Shown here piece by piece: positions 8,300-17,036 of a stretch of DNA of 64,000 nucleotides (positions within the stretch are counted from its first letter, which is position 1; each line of letters starts with the position of its first letter). The notes beneath the pieces are model-generated. The model did no database searches. It saw only the letters and a program-made list of their open reading frames with translations, and was not told the origin of the DNA. Source of the stretch: Arsenophonus nilaparvatae (GTDB lineage: Bacteria; Pseudomonadota; Gammaproteobacteria; Enterobacterales; Enterobacteriaceae); assembly GCF_000757905.1 (NCBI RefSeq), contig NZ_JRLH01000008.1. The stretch is one strand, 5' to 3'. A program made the position numbers and the translations under genes.

Positions 8300-9339
8300 G
8301 ATAAACATAGCCCTTTAACTCTTTTAAAGAGAATTTTAAATTTTGCTAAATAATAGTGAGTATAATTCTTTAAACCTTCATGGTATTTTCTTTGTTTGAA
8401 TTTATGTTTAGCGCAATACCTTAAAAGGTGTACGCTTTCTGCTTTTAATAGCGGTTTATTTTGCCAGGGGGAAGCATTTTTTGCTTTTATGAATGGTTGG
8501 GAAAAAGGTGATATTGCCCACTCATGCCATGGCTTGGTCGGGCCAATATAGTGAATAAAAATAGTATCAATAGCAAACGCAGCATGTTTAACGCTTTTCA
8601 GACCATAATTTATACTATATTGAGTATTATATTTTTTGGTTAGATAGATTATTTTATTTGCTAGCAGAATATTTAAAACATCTTGGTCTAAAAACGAGAA
8701 TTTATTTTTTAACGCATTATTTTTAAGTAATCTCATTGCCTGCGTTGAAATATCCTCTTCTGCCCAGCGATTAAGATTAATGAATAAAAATCCAGCATTA
8801 AAATATCCTTGCGAGATATTTTCTACTTCTAATTCGAATGCTCTTTTTTGCCACCATTTTTCATCTTTTTCTGTCACAACTGCAGCAATTTCATTATTAT
8901 TGAAGTGAATGTTTTGTAATCTATCTAAACTATTATTACATATGATATCTGCATCTAAGTATAAAATTTTATCTAATTTATTTGAAAAATAGTCAGCAAT
9001 GATGAATCTAAAGTAGGTGGCATAGGACCAGTTTTTAGTACTAGGTAATGATTTTAAGCTCTGATCGTCAACCAAATAAATATTTATTTCAATTTTATAT
9101 TGTTGCGCAAGAGTATCGAACAAGGTTTCTTGCTCATGATCAAAATAATCGGTAAATATATGGAAACAATGATTATTATTAATATTATGCAGTGCAATTG
9201 ATGTTATCGAAATTCCGCAACCATATAAAAAATTTTTGTCTACCCCATAGGCAATATGGAATTTAGGTTGGCAATTAGCATGCAAATTTGGCGTTAAGCA
9301 GAGTTTTTGCGTAATAACTTTATGCTTGTCAAAATACAT
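8296..9339 (-). CDS. LPS glycosyltransferase, family GT8 (WaaO/WaaI-like)
   Basis: The 347-residue protein is a paralogue of the next gene. It shows FHIAYGVDKNFLYGCGISITS, the DxD motif in ILYLDADIICNN, GYFNAGFLFINLNRW and HYIGPTKPWHEWA. The stretch LPSTKNWSYATYFRFIIADYF is very close to WaaO of E. coli (remembered sequence), which adds a hexose to the first glucose of the outer core from a UDP-sugar. It begins 48 bp after waaP in the same direction and ends in a 4-base overlap with the downstream GT8 gene. Sugar specificity (Glc or Gal) is not decidable here. Confidence 0.87.
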   Translation of the reverse strand: MYFDKHKVITQKLCLTPNLHANCQPKFHIAYGVDKNFLYGCGISITSIALHNINNNHCFHIFTDYFDHEQETLFDTLAQQYKIEINIYLVDDQSLKSLPSTKNWSYATYFRFIIADYFSNKLDKILYLDADIICNNSLDRLQNIHFNNNEIAAVVTEKDEKWWQKRAFELEVENISQGYFNAGFLFINLNRWAEEDISTQAMRLLKNNALKNKFSFLDQDVLNILLANKIIYLTKKYNTQYSINYGLKSVKHAAFAIDTIFIHYIGPTKPWHEWAISPFSQPFIKAKNASPWQNKPLLKAESVHLLRYCAKHKFKQRKYHEGLKNYTHYYLAKFKILFKRVKGLCLS

Positions 9340-9387
9340 GTACTATACCTATTGCCTAAAATTTTTTATAAAACAAAACGGTTAGAG

Positions 9388-10185
9388 TTATAATCCTCTC
9401 CTAACGGTTCTTTCTTTTATTCTTTCTGCTTTAATATTAGCGCTCGATATCAATTTTTGTTCATTGTTGAGAATATTTTTTAAATTATCAGAAAAATAAA
9501 TCTGCATAAAACGAAAAATATCTCGTTGGGTTAAACCAATATTCAGTGATGAAAAATATAATCCAATCAAATCCTTATCTTTCCAACGTTTTGGTACATA
9601 CTGACGTATTTGGGCACGATGCAAGTCAATGATTGAAATCTTTAATTTTTTGTCATCGCCGTCAAAGGGCAAATGTAATAAAAAATGGCAAATATAGCAA
9701 TCGCGATGATTGACACCACATGCATGCATTTTACGTACTATTTCAGCCATTCGACAAATTAATATTTTTTTAGTACTAAATTGGGGAGCTGAATTTTTCC
9801 AATTTGCGCAGTACTCTTCTAAGCTAATGGTTGGAATCAGCGCTTCGGTAATAATAAATGACTTACGGCGTAAAGGATTAATTCCTTTTTGACCGAAAGC
9901 TTTACCATGCATAGTGTCAATGCCTGCCTCAGTTAGACGATGGATTGCTTTCCACTCTCTATCCGCACCTAATACTGGTAAGCGTAAAGAAAATAGATTT
10001 TTTAGTACTTCTTTTAACGTAGTACCATAATGAATTTTGAGAAAATAACTTTTTTCATTGAGCATAAAGCATAATGTTTTGCGTGTCTCTAATTGACGAA
10101 AAATTTTACCATCTAGTTTTTCTATTTCTATAAAGGGATCTTTGCCTTGCCATAAGTTTTTAAAAGGTTGTTTAAGTTCAAGCAT
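9388..10185 (-). CDS. waaP: LPS core heptose(I) kinase
   Basis: WaaP phosphorylates the first heptose of the inner core, which strengthens outer-membrane barrier function in enterobacteria. The sequence MLELKQPFKNLWQGKDPF, VLGADREWKAIHRL, the kinase catalytic loop MHACGVNHRDCYICHFLLH with HRD, and ISIIDLHRAQ (the metal-binding Asp) are all present. From the ATG at 10185 the protein is 265 residues, the E. coli length. The frame is open 22 codons further upstream inside waaG, but those residues do not fit the family. It overlaps the waaG end by eight bases, so translation is probably coupled. Confidence 0.96.
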   Translation of the reverse strand: MLELKQPFKNLWQGKDPFIEIEKLDGKIFRQLETRKTLCFMLNEKSYFLKIHYGTTLKEVLKNLFSLRLPVLGADREWKAIHRLTEAGIDTMHGKAFGQKGINPLRRKSFIITEALIPTISLEEYCANWKNSAPQFSTKKILICRMAEIVRKMHACGVNHRDCYICHFLLHLPFDGDDKKLKISIIDLHRAQIRQYVPKRWKDKDLIGLYFSSLNIGLTQRDIFRFMQIYFSDNLKNILNNEQKLISSANIKAERIKERTVRRGL

Positions 10186-11302
10186 GCTGGCATCCCAAAA
10201 TAATATCTGCAGCTTTTTCAGGCAAACTGTATAAATCTTGAGTATCAGCAAAGTGGCGTGCAGATTCTGACCATTGTTTTAATAGAGATTTATTAGTTAA
10301 ACTTGTTGTTAAAGCATTATTAAGATTTTTTTGTTTATAAGGCTCATCTATTACTATGCCACAATCTGCATGTTTGATATAGAACGCATAGCCACATATA
10401 TCTGTTGTAATTACTGGTAAACCCGCTGCAATGGCTTCGATTAATACTATGCCAGCAGCTTCTTGATAGGCAGGATGGATTAACATATCAGCAGCAGCCA
10501 TCAATTCTGCTATATCATTACGCCCCTGAAAAAATAAAACTTGTTTATCTATCCCCAAATTTTTTGCTAGCCGTTGATAACGGGTAGGTGAGTCTTGTCC
10601 TACTACCATTAACATAGTCTTATTTTTTATTTTGTCAGGCAGGGAAGCTATTGATTTGAGTGTTCTGTCTACGCCTTTACGTTTAAAATCTGAACCGACT
10701 TGTAATAAAAGAAATTGGTCTTCAGAGATAGCATTTTTTTTACGATAAATTGGTTTTGCGTCAATAATTTGTTGGTCATATTTTCTACTAAGGTCAATGC
10801 CCGGTGGTAACAGATAAAAACGTGCGTCAGGTGTTTTGTAATGTTTTTTGAAATCATTAATTTGATGTTGGGTAAGCATTAATAATTTGGTGTGACTGTC
10901 TGCATCAAAAACCGCTTTTTCATAAGCAATATAATGTTTGTATCGTTTGGTTAGTTTATAAAAAAAACCTTTTTCTTTTTCAACTTTTTCTGCATAACAA
11001 ACATCTGCTGCATAATAAATATCTAATCCTGGCATCTTATTAAAACCGACAATAATATCAGCCGGGTGCTGGGTTAAATGTGTTTTGACCTGATGATGAA
11101 ATGCTTCATTACGCCCATTATTTGTATGTGCTTTAACTGGGATTATAATAACGTTAATATCAGCAGGAATTTGACCATCCCATACCATTGTGTAAACACG
11201 TATTTGATGCCCTCGTTTTTGGCAAGCAGAGAGAATCTGAATGAAATCTCTTTGTAGTCCACCAAAAGGGAAATATTTGTATAAACAAAATGCAATTTCC
11301 AT
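10178..11302 (-). CDS. waaG: LPS core glucosyltransferase I
   Basis: This GT4 family enzyme adds the first outer-core glucose to heptose II using UDP-glucose. The N-terminus EIAFCLYKYFPFGGLQRDFIQ is nearly the E. coli sequence, followed by GFNKMPGLDIYYAADVCYAEKV. The C-terminal GT-B domain carries LLQVGSDFKRKGVDRTL and the EX7E motif in EAAGIVLIEAIAAGLP. Length is 374 residues, normal for the family. It lies four bases after waaQ and overlaps waaP, as part of one minus-strand operon. Confidence 0.97.
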   Translation of the reverse strand: MEIAFCLYKYFPFGGLQRDFIQILSACQKRGHQIRVYTMVWDGQIPADINVIIIPVKAHTNNGRNEAFHHQVKTHLTQHPADIIVGFNKMPGLDIYYAADVCYAEKVEKEKGFFYKLTKRYKHYIAYEKAVFDADSHTKLLMLTQHQINDFKKHYKTPDARFYLLPPGIDLSRKYDQQIIDAKPIYRKKNAISEDQFLLLQVGSDFKRKGVDRTLKSIASLPDKIKNKTMLMVVGQDSPTRYQRLAKNLGIDKQVLFFQGRNDIAELMAAADMLIHPAYQEAAGIVLIEAIAAGLPVITTDICGYAFYIKHADCGIVIDEPYKQKNLNNALTTSLTNKSLLKQWSESARHFADTQDLYSLPEKAADIILGCQHA

Positions 11303-11306
11303 CGGA

Positions 11307-12377
11307 TTATATCTCTATCTCAGATTTTATGGTTTGTATATCCATTGGTAACATTTTTTTTGTAGCGGTAATAACATCTTTAACTGGAATTATTGATAGA
11401 TACTTTTTATTACGATCACGTTCGTGTCGTTCTGGCATTTTTTCATAATTACCAGCCCAAATTTGAATAACGTTTTTACTCCATGGTTTCCAATATTGAT
11501 GATCTGTCGCACCGAACAAGCAAATAATAGGGGTTTCTAATGCTGCTGCAATATGCATTGGTGCTGAATCTACACCGATGAATAAGGCGGCATGGCTAAT
11601 TAGAGCACCTAATTCTGGAAATGTTGTTTTTCCTGCAAATTCGGTAATGGGTGATTGACGACATTGTTGTGCAATATTAGCCACACAGCTGAGATCATCT
11701 TTACTGGGACCTGATGTTAGTATCACCTGGTATGCTCTAGATTGTAGATTATCAATCACCTCAGCAAATTTTTCATCATCCCAGCACTTAAATTTTTGTC
11801 TGGCTGTTGGTTGGATAACAACATAACTACTATGTACCCCTAGAGATATTAATCGGTGATTAATTTTTTCCCAATCAGTTGGTTGGTAAGTCATTGTTGT
11901 ACTGGAATACAAAGTATTAAGTTGAAGTGGTTTTAATATAGAGAGATTTTGTTCAACAACATGTTTTCCAGTTGGTTTAACCATATGTGTAAAACTTTTA
12001 GACCAATAGTTTGTATTTCTATGGTTAAATTGGTGAGAAATTTTTATCTTGGCAGGGATACATCTTACCAAAAAAGGTACAATCCATTGATCAGCTAAAT
12101 TTATAATTAAATCATAATGATTTTTTCGTAATTTATTGATTAATAAAATAAAATTAACTAATTTGGCTATTGTGTTATTTTTTTTGTTTTTAATGCCATA
12201 AAGTGCATGAATTTCTCTATTTTCAGACAAGATTGGTATTGTATCTTGATAGAGAAGAATATCAATTTTAGCGGCTGGATAATTTTTTTTGAGCGTGCTA
12301 ACGACAGGTGTTGTCAGCAACATATCTCCATGAAATCGCATTTTAATGATCAGAATTTTTTTAAATTGTTTATCCAC
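11307..12377 (-). CDS. waaQ: LPS heptosyltransferase III
   Basis: WaaQ adds the branching third heptose of the inner core from ADP-heptose. The N-terminus KKILIIKMRFHGDMLLTTPVVSTL is diagnostic, and the donor-binding region reads FIGVDSAPMHIAAALETPIICLFG followed by KPWSKN. The length (356) matches the family. The ATG at 12377 is taken; a later Met at residue 13 would remove the first strand of the fold. It appears to be the first gene of the core operon, with more than 1.4 kb of non-coding sequence upstream. Confidence 0.93.
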   Translation of the reverse strand: MDKQFKKILIIKMRFHGDMLLTTPVVSTLKKNYPAAKIDILLYQDTIPILSENREIHALYGIKNKKNNTIAKLVNFILLINKLRKNHYDLIINLADQWIVPFLVRCIPAKIKISHQFNHRNTNYWSKSFTHMVKPTGKHVVEQNLSILKPLQLNTLYSSTTMTYQPTDWEKINHRLISLGVHSSYVVIQPTARQKFKCWDDEKFAEVIDNLQSRAYQVILTSGPSKDDLSCVANIAQQCRQSPITEFAGKTTFPELGALISHAALFIGVDSAPMHIAAALETPIICLFGATDHQYWKPWSKNVIQIWAGNYEKMPERHERDRNKKYLSIIPVKDVITATKKMLPMDIQTIKSEIEI

Positions 12378-12662
12378 TTGCTGCAGTCACTCTTGAATTG
12401 TTTGTTTATAAGTTTATCTGATTTTTGACCAATGTTATCATTATAAATTCAACAAATTTAAGATAGTTAATTTATTAGAATAATCTAAATGGTTACCTAT
12501 TTGAGCATTAAAAATAACTTTTATTTTAAAAAATTTCAGCAGATTTGAAAAAATAATAAAAATTTGAATTTATATAAAGTAAAGAATTTTTAATATCATC
12601 AATTATCTTAACAATAAAATTACTGATTTGTAATTTATTATCTACTATTTTTTACTACACAT

Positions 12663-12674
12663 CACGCTATCTAT
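12663..12674 (-). promoter_or_regulatory. Weak RfaH ops-like element upstream of waaQ
   Basis: On the minus strand the sequence ATAGATAGCGTG agrees with the ops/JUMPstart core GGCGGTAGCGTG at 8 of 12 positions, including the last seven. In E. coli this element lies in the leader of the waaQ operon and recruits the antiterminator RfaH. The distance to waaQ (about 290 bp) is plausible. The mismatches fall in the GCGG part, so this is only a candidate. Confidence 0.25.
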
Positions 12675-13470
12675 CTATTTTTTAAATAGAAATATCCATA
12701 AATATTTTTAGAAAGTTTGAATCGACAGTGGTGAAAGATTATATGGCTAGTATGAAAATAAGATAACTCGATGGTTTGATTTAGTTTATTATAACAAAAA
12801 ATTGAATAATTTTTGTTACTCTTCAAGTTTCTGTTAACGGTTTGAGTAATTATGGTAATAATTTTAAATGCACCGGTTATTTCACTTTAGAGATAAATTT
12901 TAGAAGTTTATTTCATTATTCCAAAAATAGTAATTCTTGACTGTCTGCGTAATGTTTTTATTCAAAGAAAAATTATATCGATATGTAAGTTCAAACTTAA
13001 TGAATAAAATAATAGGGTTTTCCTATTTTTAATAATTATTTATATTCGATAATTTTTTTCAAAAGGTTATTTATTATATTGAAAACAGATTTTTTTAGTC
13101 TATTTTAAGATAAAATTAATAAAGCTATTTGCTATTAAAGCATTAATTAAAATTTTAGTTTTATTCAAATCGTCCTTTGCACTCTTCAACACTTAGTCGA
13201 TATTTTCAGTCGTTGCAATAGCTATAAAAACGCCTAGCAGTCACTTTTCTTTTTATCGGTATTAATCATATCATAAAATGTTTAGGTTGGCTGTCTTCTA
13301 TATAATCGGTTAGACACCTATCAACAGCAGTTTGGTTGTCAATGATTTTTTATTAGAGGTGATATGGAGTTGTTATAGCTGTTTATATTCTTATTTTAAT
13401 TAGCAAAAGATACACTGGAAAATTATCTATTTTGCTACCAACATTAGTAACTGTTACTGTCGATAAATAT

Positions 13471-13510
13471 CTGATATCTGATATCTGATATCTGATATCT
13501 GATATCAGAT
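13471..13510. repeat. Five tandem copies of a 7-bp unit
   Basis: CTGATAT is repeated five times without error (13471-13505) and followed by CAGAT, which with the last copy makes a short palindrome. It lies in non-coding DNA about 350 bp downstream of the rpmG stop. Confidence 0.95.
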
Positions 13511-13825
13511 AAAGTTGAGAATTTAAACTTACTTAAATTGCGACTGACCAATTTAATTGGTTTAATTAACTCAAGGCTAAAATGTCTTAATATTTTTAGT
13601 ATTGAATCTTTGGACAACTTTTCTTAGGTACCATACCAATAGCCAGTAATAATAACTTATGGCGTATTTTAAACCATTAACGATTTATTTCTTGATGATA
13701 AATAAGAATATTAAAAGTGAGATATAAATTTTTCAAATAGGGCGTAGATCTTGTTGTAAAAAGAATGGAATGAATAAAAATGTGAATAATATAAGGCTTT
13801 GTTTTATATATCCAAAATACTATAT

Positions 13826-13853
13826 AAAAAACCCAGCTTGCGCTGGGTTTTTT
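13826..13853 (-). terminator. Rho-independent terminator of the rpmBG operon
   Basis: On the minus strand ACCCAGC (from 13848-13842) and GCTGGGT (13837-13831) pair around a 4-nt loop, followed by six T residues. The stem is also A/T-flanked on the other strand, so it may act in both directions. Confidence 0.9.
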
Positions 13854-13862
13854 ATTAAGAAG

Positions 13863-14030
13863 TTATTTAATTTTAGCTTCTTTATAAATCACATGCTTAC
13901 GAACAACTGGATCGAATTTTTTCATTTCCAATTTTTCAGGCATAGTACGTTTGTTCTTCGTTGTAGTATAGAAGTGACCTGTACCTTCAGAAGAAACCAG
14001 TTTAATTTTATCGCGAATACCTTTAGCCAT
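13863..14030 (-). CDS. rpmG: 50S ribosomal protein L33
   Basis: This 55-residue ORF encodes AKGIRDKIKLVSSEGTGHFY, then TTTKNKRTMPEKLEMKKFDP, and ends VVRKHVIYKEAKIK, which is the enterobacterial L33 sequence almost residue for residue. It is the cysteine-free form, so it is not the zinc-dependent paralogue. The start ATG at 14028-14030 is preceded by an AGGAG-like site in the 11-bp gap after rpmB. It is the second gene of the rpmB-rpmG operon and ends just before a strong terminator. Confidence 0.97.
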   Translation of the reverse strand: MAKGIRDKIKLVSSEGTGHFYTTTKNKRTMPEKLEMKKFDPVVRKHVIYKEAKIK

Positions 14031-14041
14031 TCTTTAGCTCC

Positions 14042-14278
14042 TTAGTATTTCTCACCACGGGTACGAAGCTCAGCAAGAACTGCGTCGATCCCTTGTTTAT
14101 CGATTATACGCATGCCTTTTGCTGACACACGAAGCTTTACGAAACGTTTCTCAGATTCAACCCAGAAACGGTGAGAGTGCAGGTTTGGCAGAAAGCGGCG
14201 TTTAGTTGCATTCATTGCGTGTGAGCGTTTGTTACCACTCATCGGGCGCTTACCAGTAACTTGACAGACTCGTGACAT
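14042..14278 (-). CDS. rpmB: 50S ribosomal protein L28
   Basis: The 78-residue product reads SRVCQVTGKRPMSGNKRSHA, then NATKRRFLPNLHSHRFWVES, and ends LRTRGEKY, matching L28 of E. coli in length and sequence. L28 is a component of the large ribosomal subunit near the E site. It is the first gene of rpmB-rpmG. A promoter with TTGAGT and TATAAT lies about 170 bp upstream, leaving a leader with a long inverted repeat. Confidence 0.98.
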   Translation of the reverse strand: MSRVCQVTGKRPMSGNKRSHAMNATKRRFLPNLHSHRFWVESEKRFVKLRVSAKGMRIIDKQGIDAVLAELRTRGEKY

Positions 14279-14346
14279 GTCTATTTCTCCAAAAATCTAA
14301 TCAGCTCGAGCTTTATATCGGGAATGACTGCCTCGTCAGACTTGGA

Positions 14347-14415
14347 AGCCTATCTCAGCAAATTTTCTTAATATAAAAAATAACTTAACTTCAGTAAAAC
14401 TCACTGAGATAGGCT
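14347..14415. repeat. 12-bp inverted repeat in the rpmB leader
   Basis: AGCCTATCTCAG (14347-14358) and CTGAGATAGGCT (14404-14415) are perfect complements separated by 45 bases. Both lie between the predicted rpmB transcription start near 14444 and the rpmB start codon, so the leader RNA can form a long closed stem. The function is unknown; autogenous control is one possibility. Confidence 0.85.
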
Positions 14416-14450
14416 CTTCTTGTCAAACCCGAGATCCTAAAAGGTGGAGT

Positions 14451-14479
14451 ATTATACGCCCTCTAGCGCTTTCACTCAA
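14451..14479 (-). promoter_or_regulatory. Sigma-70 promoter of rpmBG
   Basis: On the minus strand TTGAGT (14479-14474) and TATAAT (14456-14451) are separated by 17 bp. The predicted start near 14444 gives a leader of roughly 165 nt before rpmB. Both hexamers are close to consensus, as expected for a ribosomal protein operon. Confidence 0.75.
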
Positions 14480-14523
14480 GCCCAGAACTAATAAAGTTGC
14501 TATTTATTAGTCAAAATGTGGTA

Positions 14524-15192
14524 CTAGAGTAGACCAAGTTCGACAAATGAAAGGCATTTTTTATGAGTGACGACAAAATGGTCAAGCAATTTTATATCTA
14601 TCAAACGGCAAGCATTAGCAATTTTTTCGGTGACAATTTTATCCGCTAAACTGGGCTCTGGGTTACCCGAAGGATGATTATGTGCAAGAATAATGGATAC
14701 TGCATTTACTTTAACCGCCTGCCTTAAAATTTCTCTTGGATGTACTTCTACGCGATTTATGGTGCCTTTAAACATTTCTTCATAGCAGATAATTTGATTT
14801 TGGTTGTTTAAGAATAATACAATAAAAATTTCTCTATCCTGTCCAAGATAAAAATCGAGAAGATATTTTTTCAAGTGCTTAGGACTTCTCATAATACTTT
14901 GATTAATAAGTTGTTGTGTAAAGAATCGTTTAGCGACTTCACCAATCGCTTGTAATTGTGAATACTTACAAATTCCTAATCCCTTGTGCGCTGAAAATTG
15001 TTGATAATCAGCAGATAATAGTTTGTGCAACGAGCCAAATTCTTTTAATAAGTTTTCAGCCAATATTAAAACCGGAAATCCAGGCAATCCTGTGCGAAGA
15101 AAAATGGCCAAAAGCTCTTGGTCACTTAATGATGATGCCCCATAAGCTAAAAGCTTTTCTCTAGGTTGAAGTGCATAATTTATTTCGTCCAT
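14524..15192 (-). CDS. radC: RadC family JAB/MPN domain protein
   Basis: The 222-residue protein has an N-terminal helix-hairpin-helix-like part (LSDQELLAIFLRTGLPG) and a C-terminal MPN/JAMM domain with the metal motif HNHPSGNPEPSLAD. RadC proteins were once linked to DNA repair; the present view is that their biochemical role is uncertain. The ATG at 15192 gives the E. coli YicR length (222); an open extension of 21 codons upstream is not conserved in type. It lies between rpmB and coaBC as in E. coli, divergent from coaBC. Confidence 0.92.
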   Translation of the reverse strand: MDEINYALQPREKLLAYGASSLSDQELLAIFLRTGLPGFPVLILAENLLKEFGSLHKLLSADYQQFSAHKGLGICKYSQLQAIGEVAKRFFTQQLINQSIMRSPKHLKKYLLDFYLGQDREIFIVLFLNNQNQIICYEEMFKGTINRVEVHPREILRQAVKVNAVSIILAHNHPSGNPEPSLADKIVTEKIANACRLIDIKLLDHFVVTHKKCLSFVELGLL

Positions 15193-15382
15193 ATGTTTTT
15201 CCTGTCTATTTCCTTGTAGCTTTGACAGGTTACAGCATGCCAAAATATGGGCCAAAATTTTCTAGCGTAGTTGCGTAGCGTTTTGCAAAAAAGTTTTTTT
15301 ATAGATAAAAATTGATGGTATTCTCACCTAAACTTCAGCTTATGGTAATATCAGTAGACTCATCATTTGAATTTGGATATAT

Positions 15383-16600
15383 ATGATGGCAGAACTTACA
15401 GGTAAACATATCGTACTTGGCATTAGTGGTGGTATTGCTGCTTATAAAACACCAGAATTAGTTCGTCGTTTGCGTGACCATGGTGCAATTGTACGTGTGG
15501 TAATGACGAATGCCGCCAAATCTTTTATTACACCGTTGACGCTACAGGCTGTTTCGGGCTATCCAGTTGCTGATGATTTATTGGATCCTGCCGCAGAAGC
15601 TGCAATGGGTCATATTGAATTAGCTAAATGGGCAGATTTAATTATTTTAGCGCCTGCAACTGCAGATTTGCTGGCTCGTTTATCCGTTGGTATGGCGAAT
15701 GATTTATTAACAACGGTCTGTTTAGCTTCAGAGGCAACAATAGCTGTCGTACTGGCAATGAATCAGCAAATGTATCGCGCTAATATTACTCAGCAAAATA
15801 TTGCAATACTTAAAGAACGCCATGTTTTAGTTTGGGGCCCAGATGAAGGTAGTCAAGCTTGTGGTGATGTTGGCCCTGGTCGAATGTTAGAGCCGTTAGC
15901 TATTGTTGAATTAGTTAAGAATAGTTTTCAGCATAAGCTAGATATGGTAAACCTGCATTTAGCAATTACTGCGGGGCCAACACAAGAAGAAATTGATCCC
16001 GTTCGTTTTGTGACTAATCATAGTTCAGGGAAAATGGGTTTCGCGATAGCACAAGCTGCTGCAAAACGAGGGGCTAATGTAACACTTATTACCGGTCCAG
16101 TTAATTTACCAACACCTGCAGGCGTTAAACGTATTAATGTTGTCAGCGCGTTGGAAATGTATAGTCAAGTACATAATATAATTGATAAACAAGATATTTT
16201 TATTGGATGTGCCGCAGTTGCTGATTATCGACCAAAAGAGTTTACAAAAGAAAAAATTAAAAAGCAGGCAGATGAAATTACTCTGACATTGGTAAAAAAT
16301 CCTGATATTGTGGCAAGTGTTGGTAAATTGACTAAAAATCGTCCTTATGTCGTTGGATTTGCAGCAGAGACACAAAATGTGGAAGAATATGCCCGTAATA
16401 AGCGTACCCAAAAACATCTGGATCTTATTTGTGCAAATGATGTTTCATTAGCTGATCATGGGTTTAATTCAGAAAGCAATGCCTTGAATTTATTTTGGGA
16501 AGATAAAGAGATACATTTACCACATAGCCATAAATTAGAGCTTGGTCACCGTTTACTCGATGAGATACTTCAACGTTATGAAGAAAAAAATAGACATTAA
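15383..16600 (+). CDS. coaBC: Bifunctional phosphopantothenoylcysteine decarboxylase/phosphopantothenate-cysteine ligase
   Basis: CoaBC carries out two steps of coenzyme A synthesis: CTP-dependent joining of cysteine to 4'-phosphopantothenate and FMN-dependent decarboxylation. The N-terminal CoaC domain has GISGGIAAYKTPELVRRL, PAMNQQMYR in the form LAMNQQMYR, and the catalytic cysteine in QACGDVGPGRM. The CoaB domain starts near residue 190 with ITAGPTQEEIDPVRF and has NHSSGKMGFAIA and the KNPDIVA lysine. The length of 405 is typical. The start could be either of two consecutive ATGs (15383 or 15386). The 3' end overlaps dut by 23 bp. Confidence 0.97.
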   Translation: MMAELTGKHIVLGISGGIAAYKTPELVRRLRDHGAIVRVVMTNAAKSFITPLTLQAVSGYPVADDLLDPAAEAAMGHIELAKWADLIILAPATADLLARLSVGMANDLLTTVCLASEATIAVVLAMNQQMYRANITQQNIAILKERHVLVWGPDEGSQACGDVGPGRMLEPLAIVELVKNSFQHKLDMVNLHLAITAGPTQEEIDPVRFVTNHSSGKMGFAIAQAAAKRGANVTLITGPVNLPTPAGVKRINVVSALEMYSQVHNIIDKQDIFIGCAAVADYRPKEFTKEKIKKQADEITLTLVKNPDIVASVGKLTKNRPYVVGFAAETQNVEEYARNKRTQKHLDLICANDVSLADHGFNSESNALNLFWEDKEIHLPHSHKLELGHRLLDEILQRYEEKNRH

Positions 16601-17036
16601 AATTCTTGATCCTCGTGTAGGAAATAAATTTCCGTTGCCAACTTATGCGACAGAAGGATCTGCTGGGTTAGATCTACGAGCTTGCTTAGATCAGGCTATT
16701 CAATTAGAACCAGGTCAAACTGAGCTATTACCTACAGGATTAGCAGTGCATATTGCAGATCAACAATTAGCTGCAGTCATTCTTCCTCGTTCAGGTTTAG
16801 GACATAAACATGGTGTTGTATTAGGAAATTTAGTCGGTTTAATCGATTCTGATTATCAAGGTGAATTGAAGGTTTCAGTCTGGAATCGTGGTGATACAAG
16901 TTTTACTATTGAACCTGGTGAGCGTATAGCACAAATGGTTTTTGTACCAATTGTTCAAGTTGAATTTGATCTGGTACAAGATTTTGAAACGACAAAACGA
17001 GGTAGCGGTGGTTTTGGTCATTCAGGTCGTCAATAA
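16578..17036 (+). CDS. dut: Deoxyuridine 5'-triphosphate nucleotidohydrolase (dUTPase)
   Basis: Dut hydrolyses dUTP to dUMP, supplying the thymidylate pathway and keeping uracil out of DNA. The five motifs of trimeric dUTPases are present: GSAGLDLRA, PRSGLGHKHG, GNLVGLIDSDYQG, ERIAQMVF and the C-terminal arm RGSGGFGHSGRQ. With the ATG at 16578 the protein is 152 residues, the E. coli length. This start lies within the coaBC 3' end, giving a 23-bp overlap that indicates coupled expression. The order coaBC-dut-slmA is as in E. coli. Confidence 0.98.
   Translation: MKKKIDIKILDPRVGNKFPLPTYATEGSAGLDLRACLDQAIQLEPGQTELLPTGLAVHIADQQLAAVILPRSGLGHKHGVVLGNLVGLIDSDYQGELKVSVWNRGDTSFTIEPGERIAQMVFVPIVQVEFDLVQDFETTKRGSGGFGHSGRQ

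Larger units (their letters stand above)
12378..13825. other. Long AT-rich gene-free interval upstream of waaQ
   Basis: I see no credible protein gene on either strand over about 1.4 kb. All frames are dense with stops. The stretch contains a heptanucleotide repeat (13471-13505), a weak ops-like element near 12663-12674, and many short A/T hairpins. It may be a decayed region left when the LPS operon and rpmBG were brought together, or it may hold an untranslated leader for waaQ. No tRNA or recognisable small RNA was found. Confidence 0.6.

Noticed and set aside
13186..13260. Possible transposase relic on the minus strand
   Set aside because: Only a few codons looked suggestive, with several stops and no family motif.
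13471..13510. Possible CRISPR-like array
   Set aside because: The 7-bp units are directly contiguous without spacers; it is a simple tandem repeat.
13770..14045. 91-codon plus-strand frame across the rpmBG terminator and rpmG
   Set aside because: It covers a terminator and the complete L33 gene on the other strand, so it is a shadow.
16106..16417. 103-codon minus-strand frame inside coaBC
   Set aside because: It lies wholly within a well-supported gene and has no homology signs.
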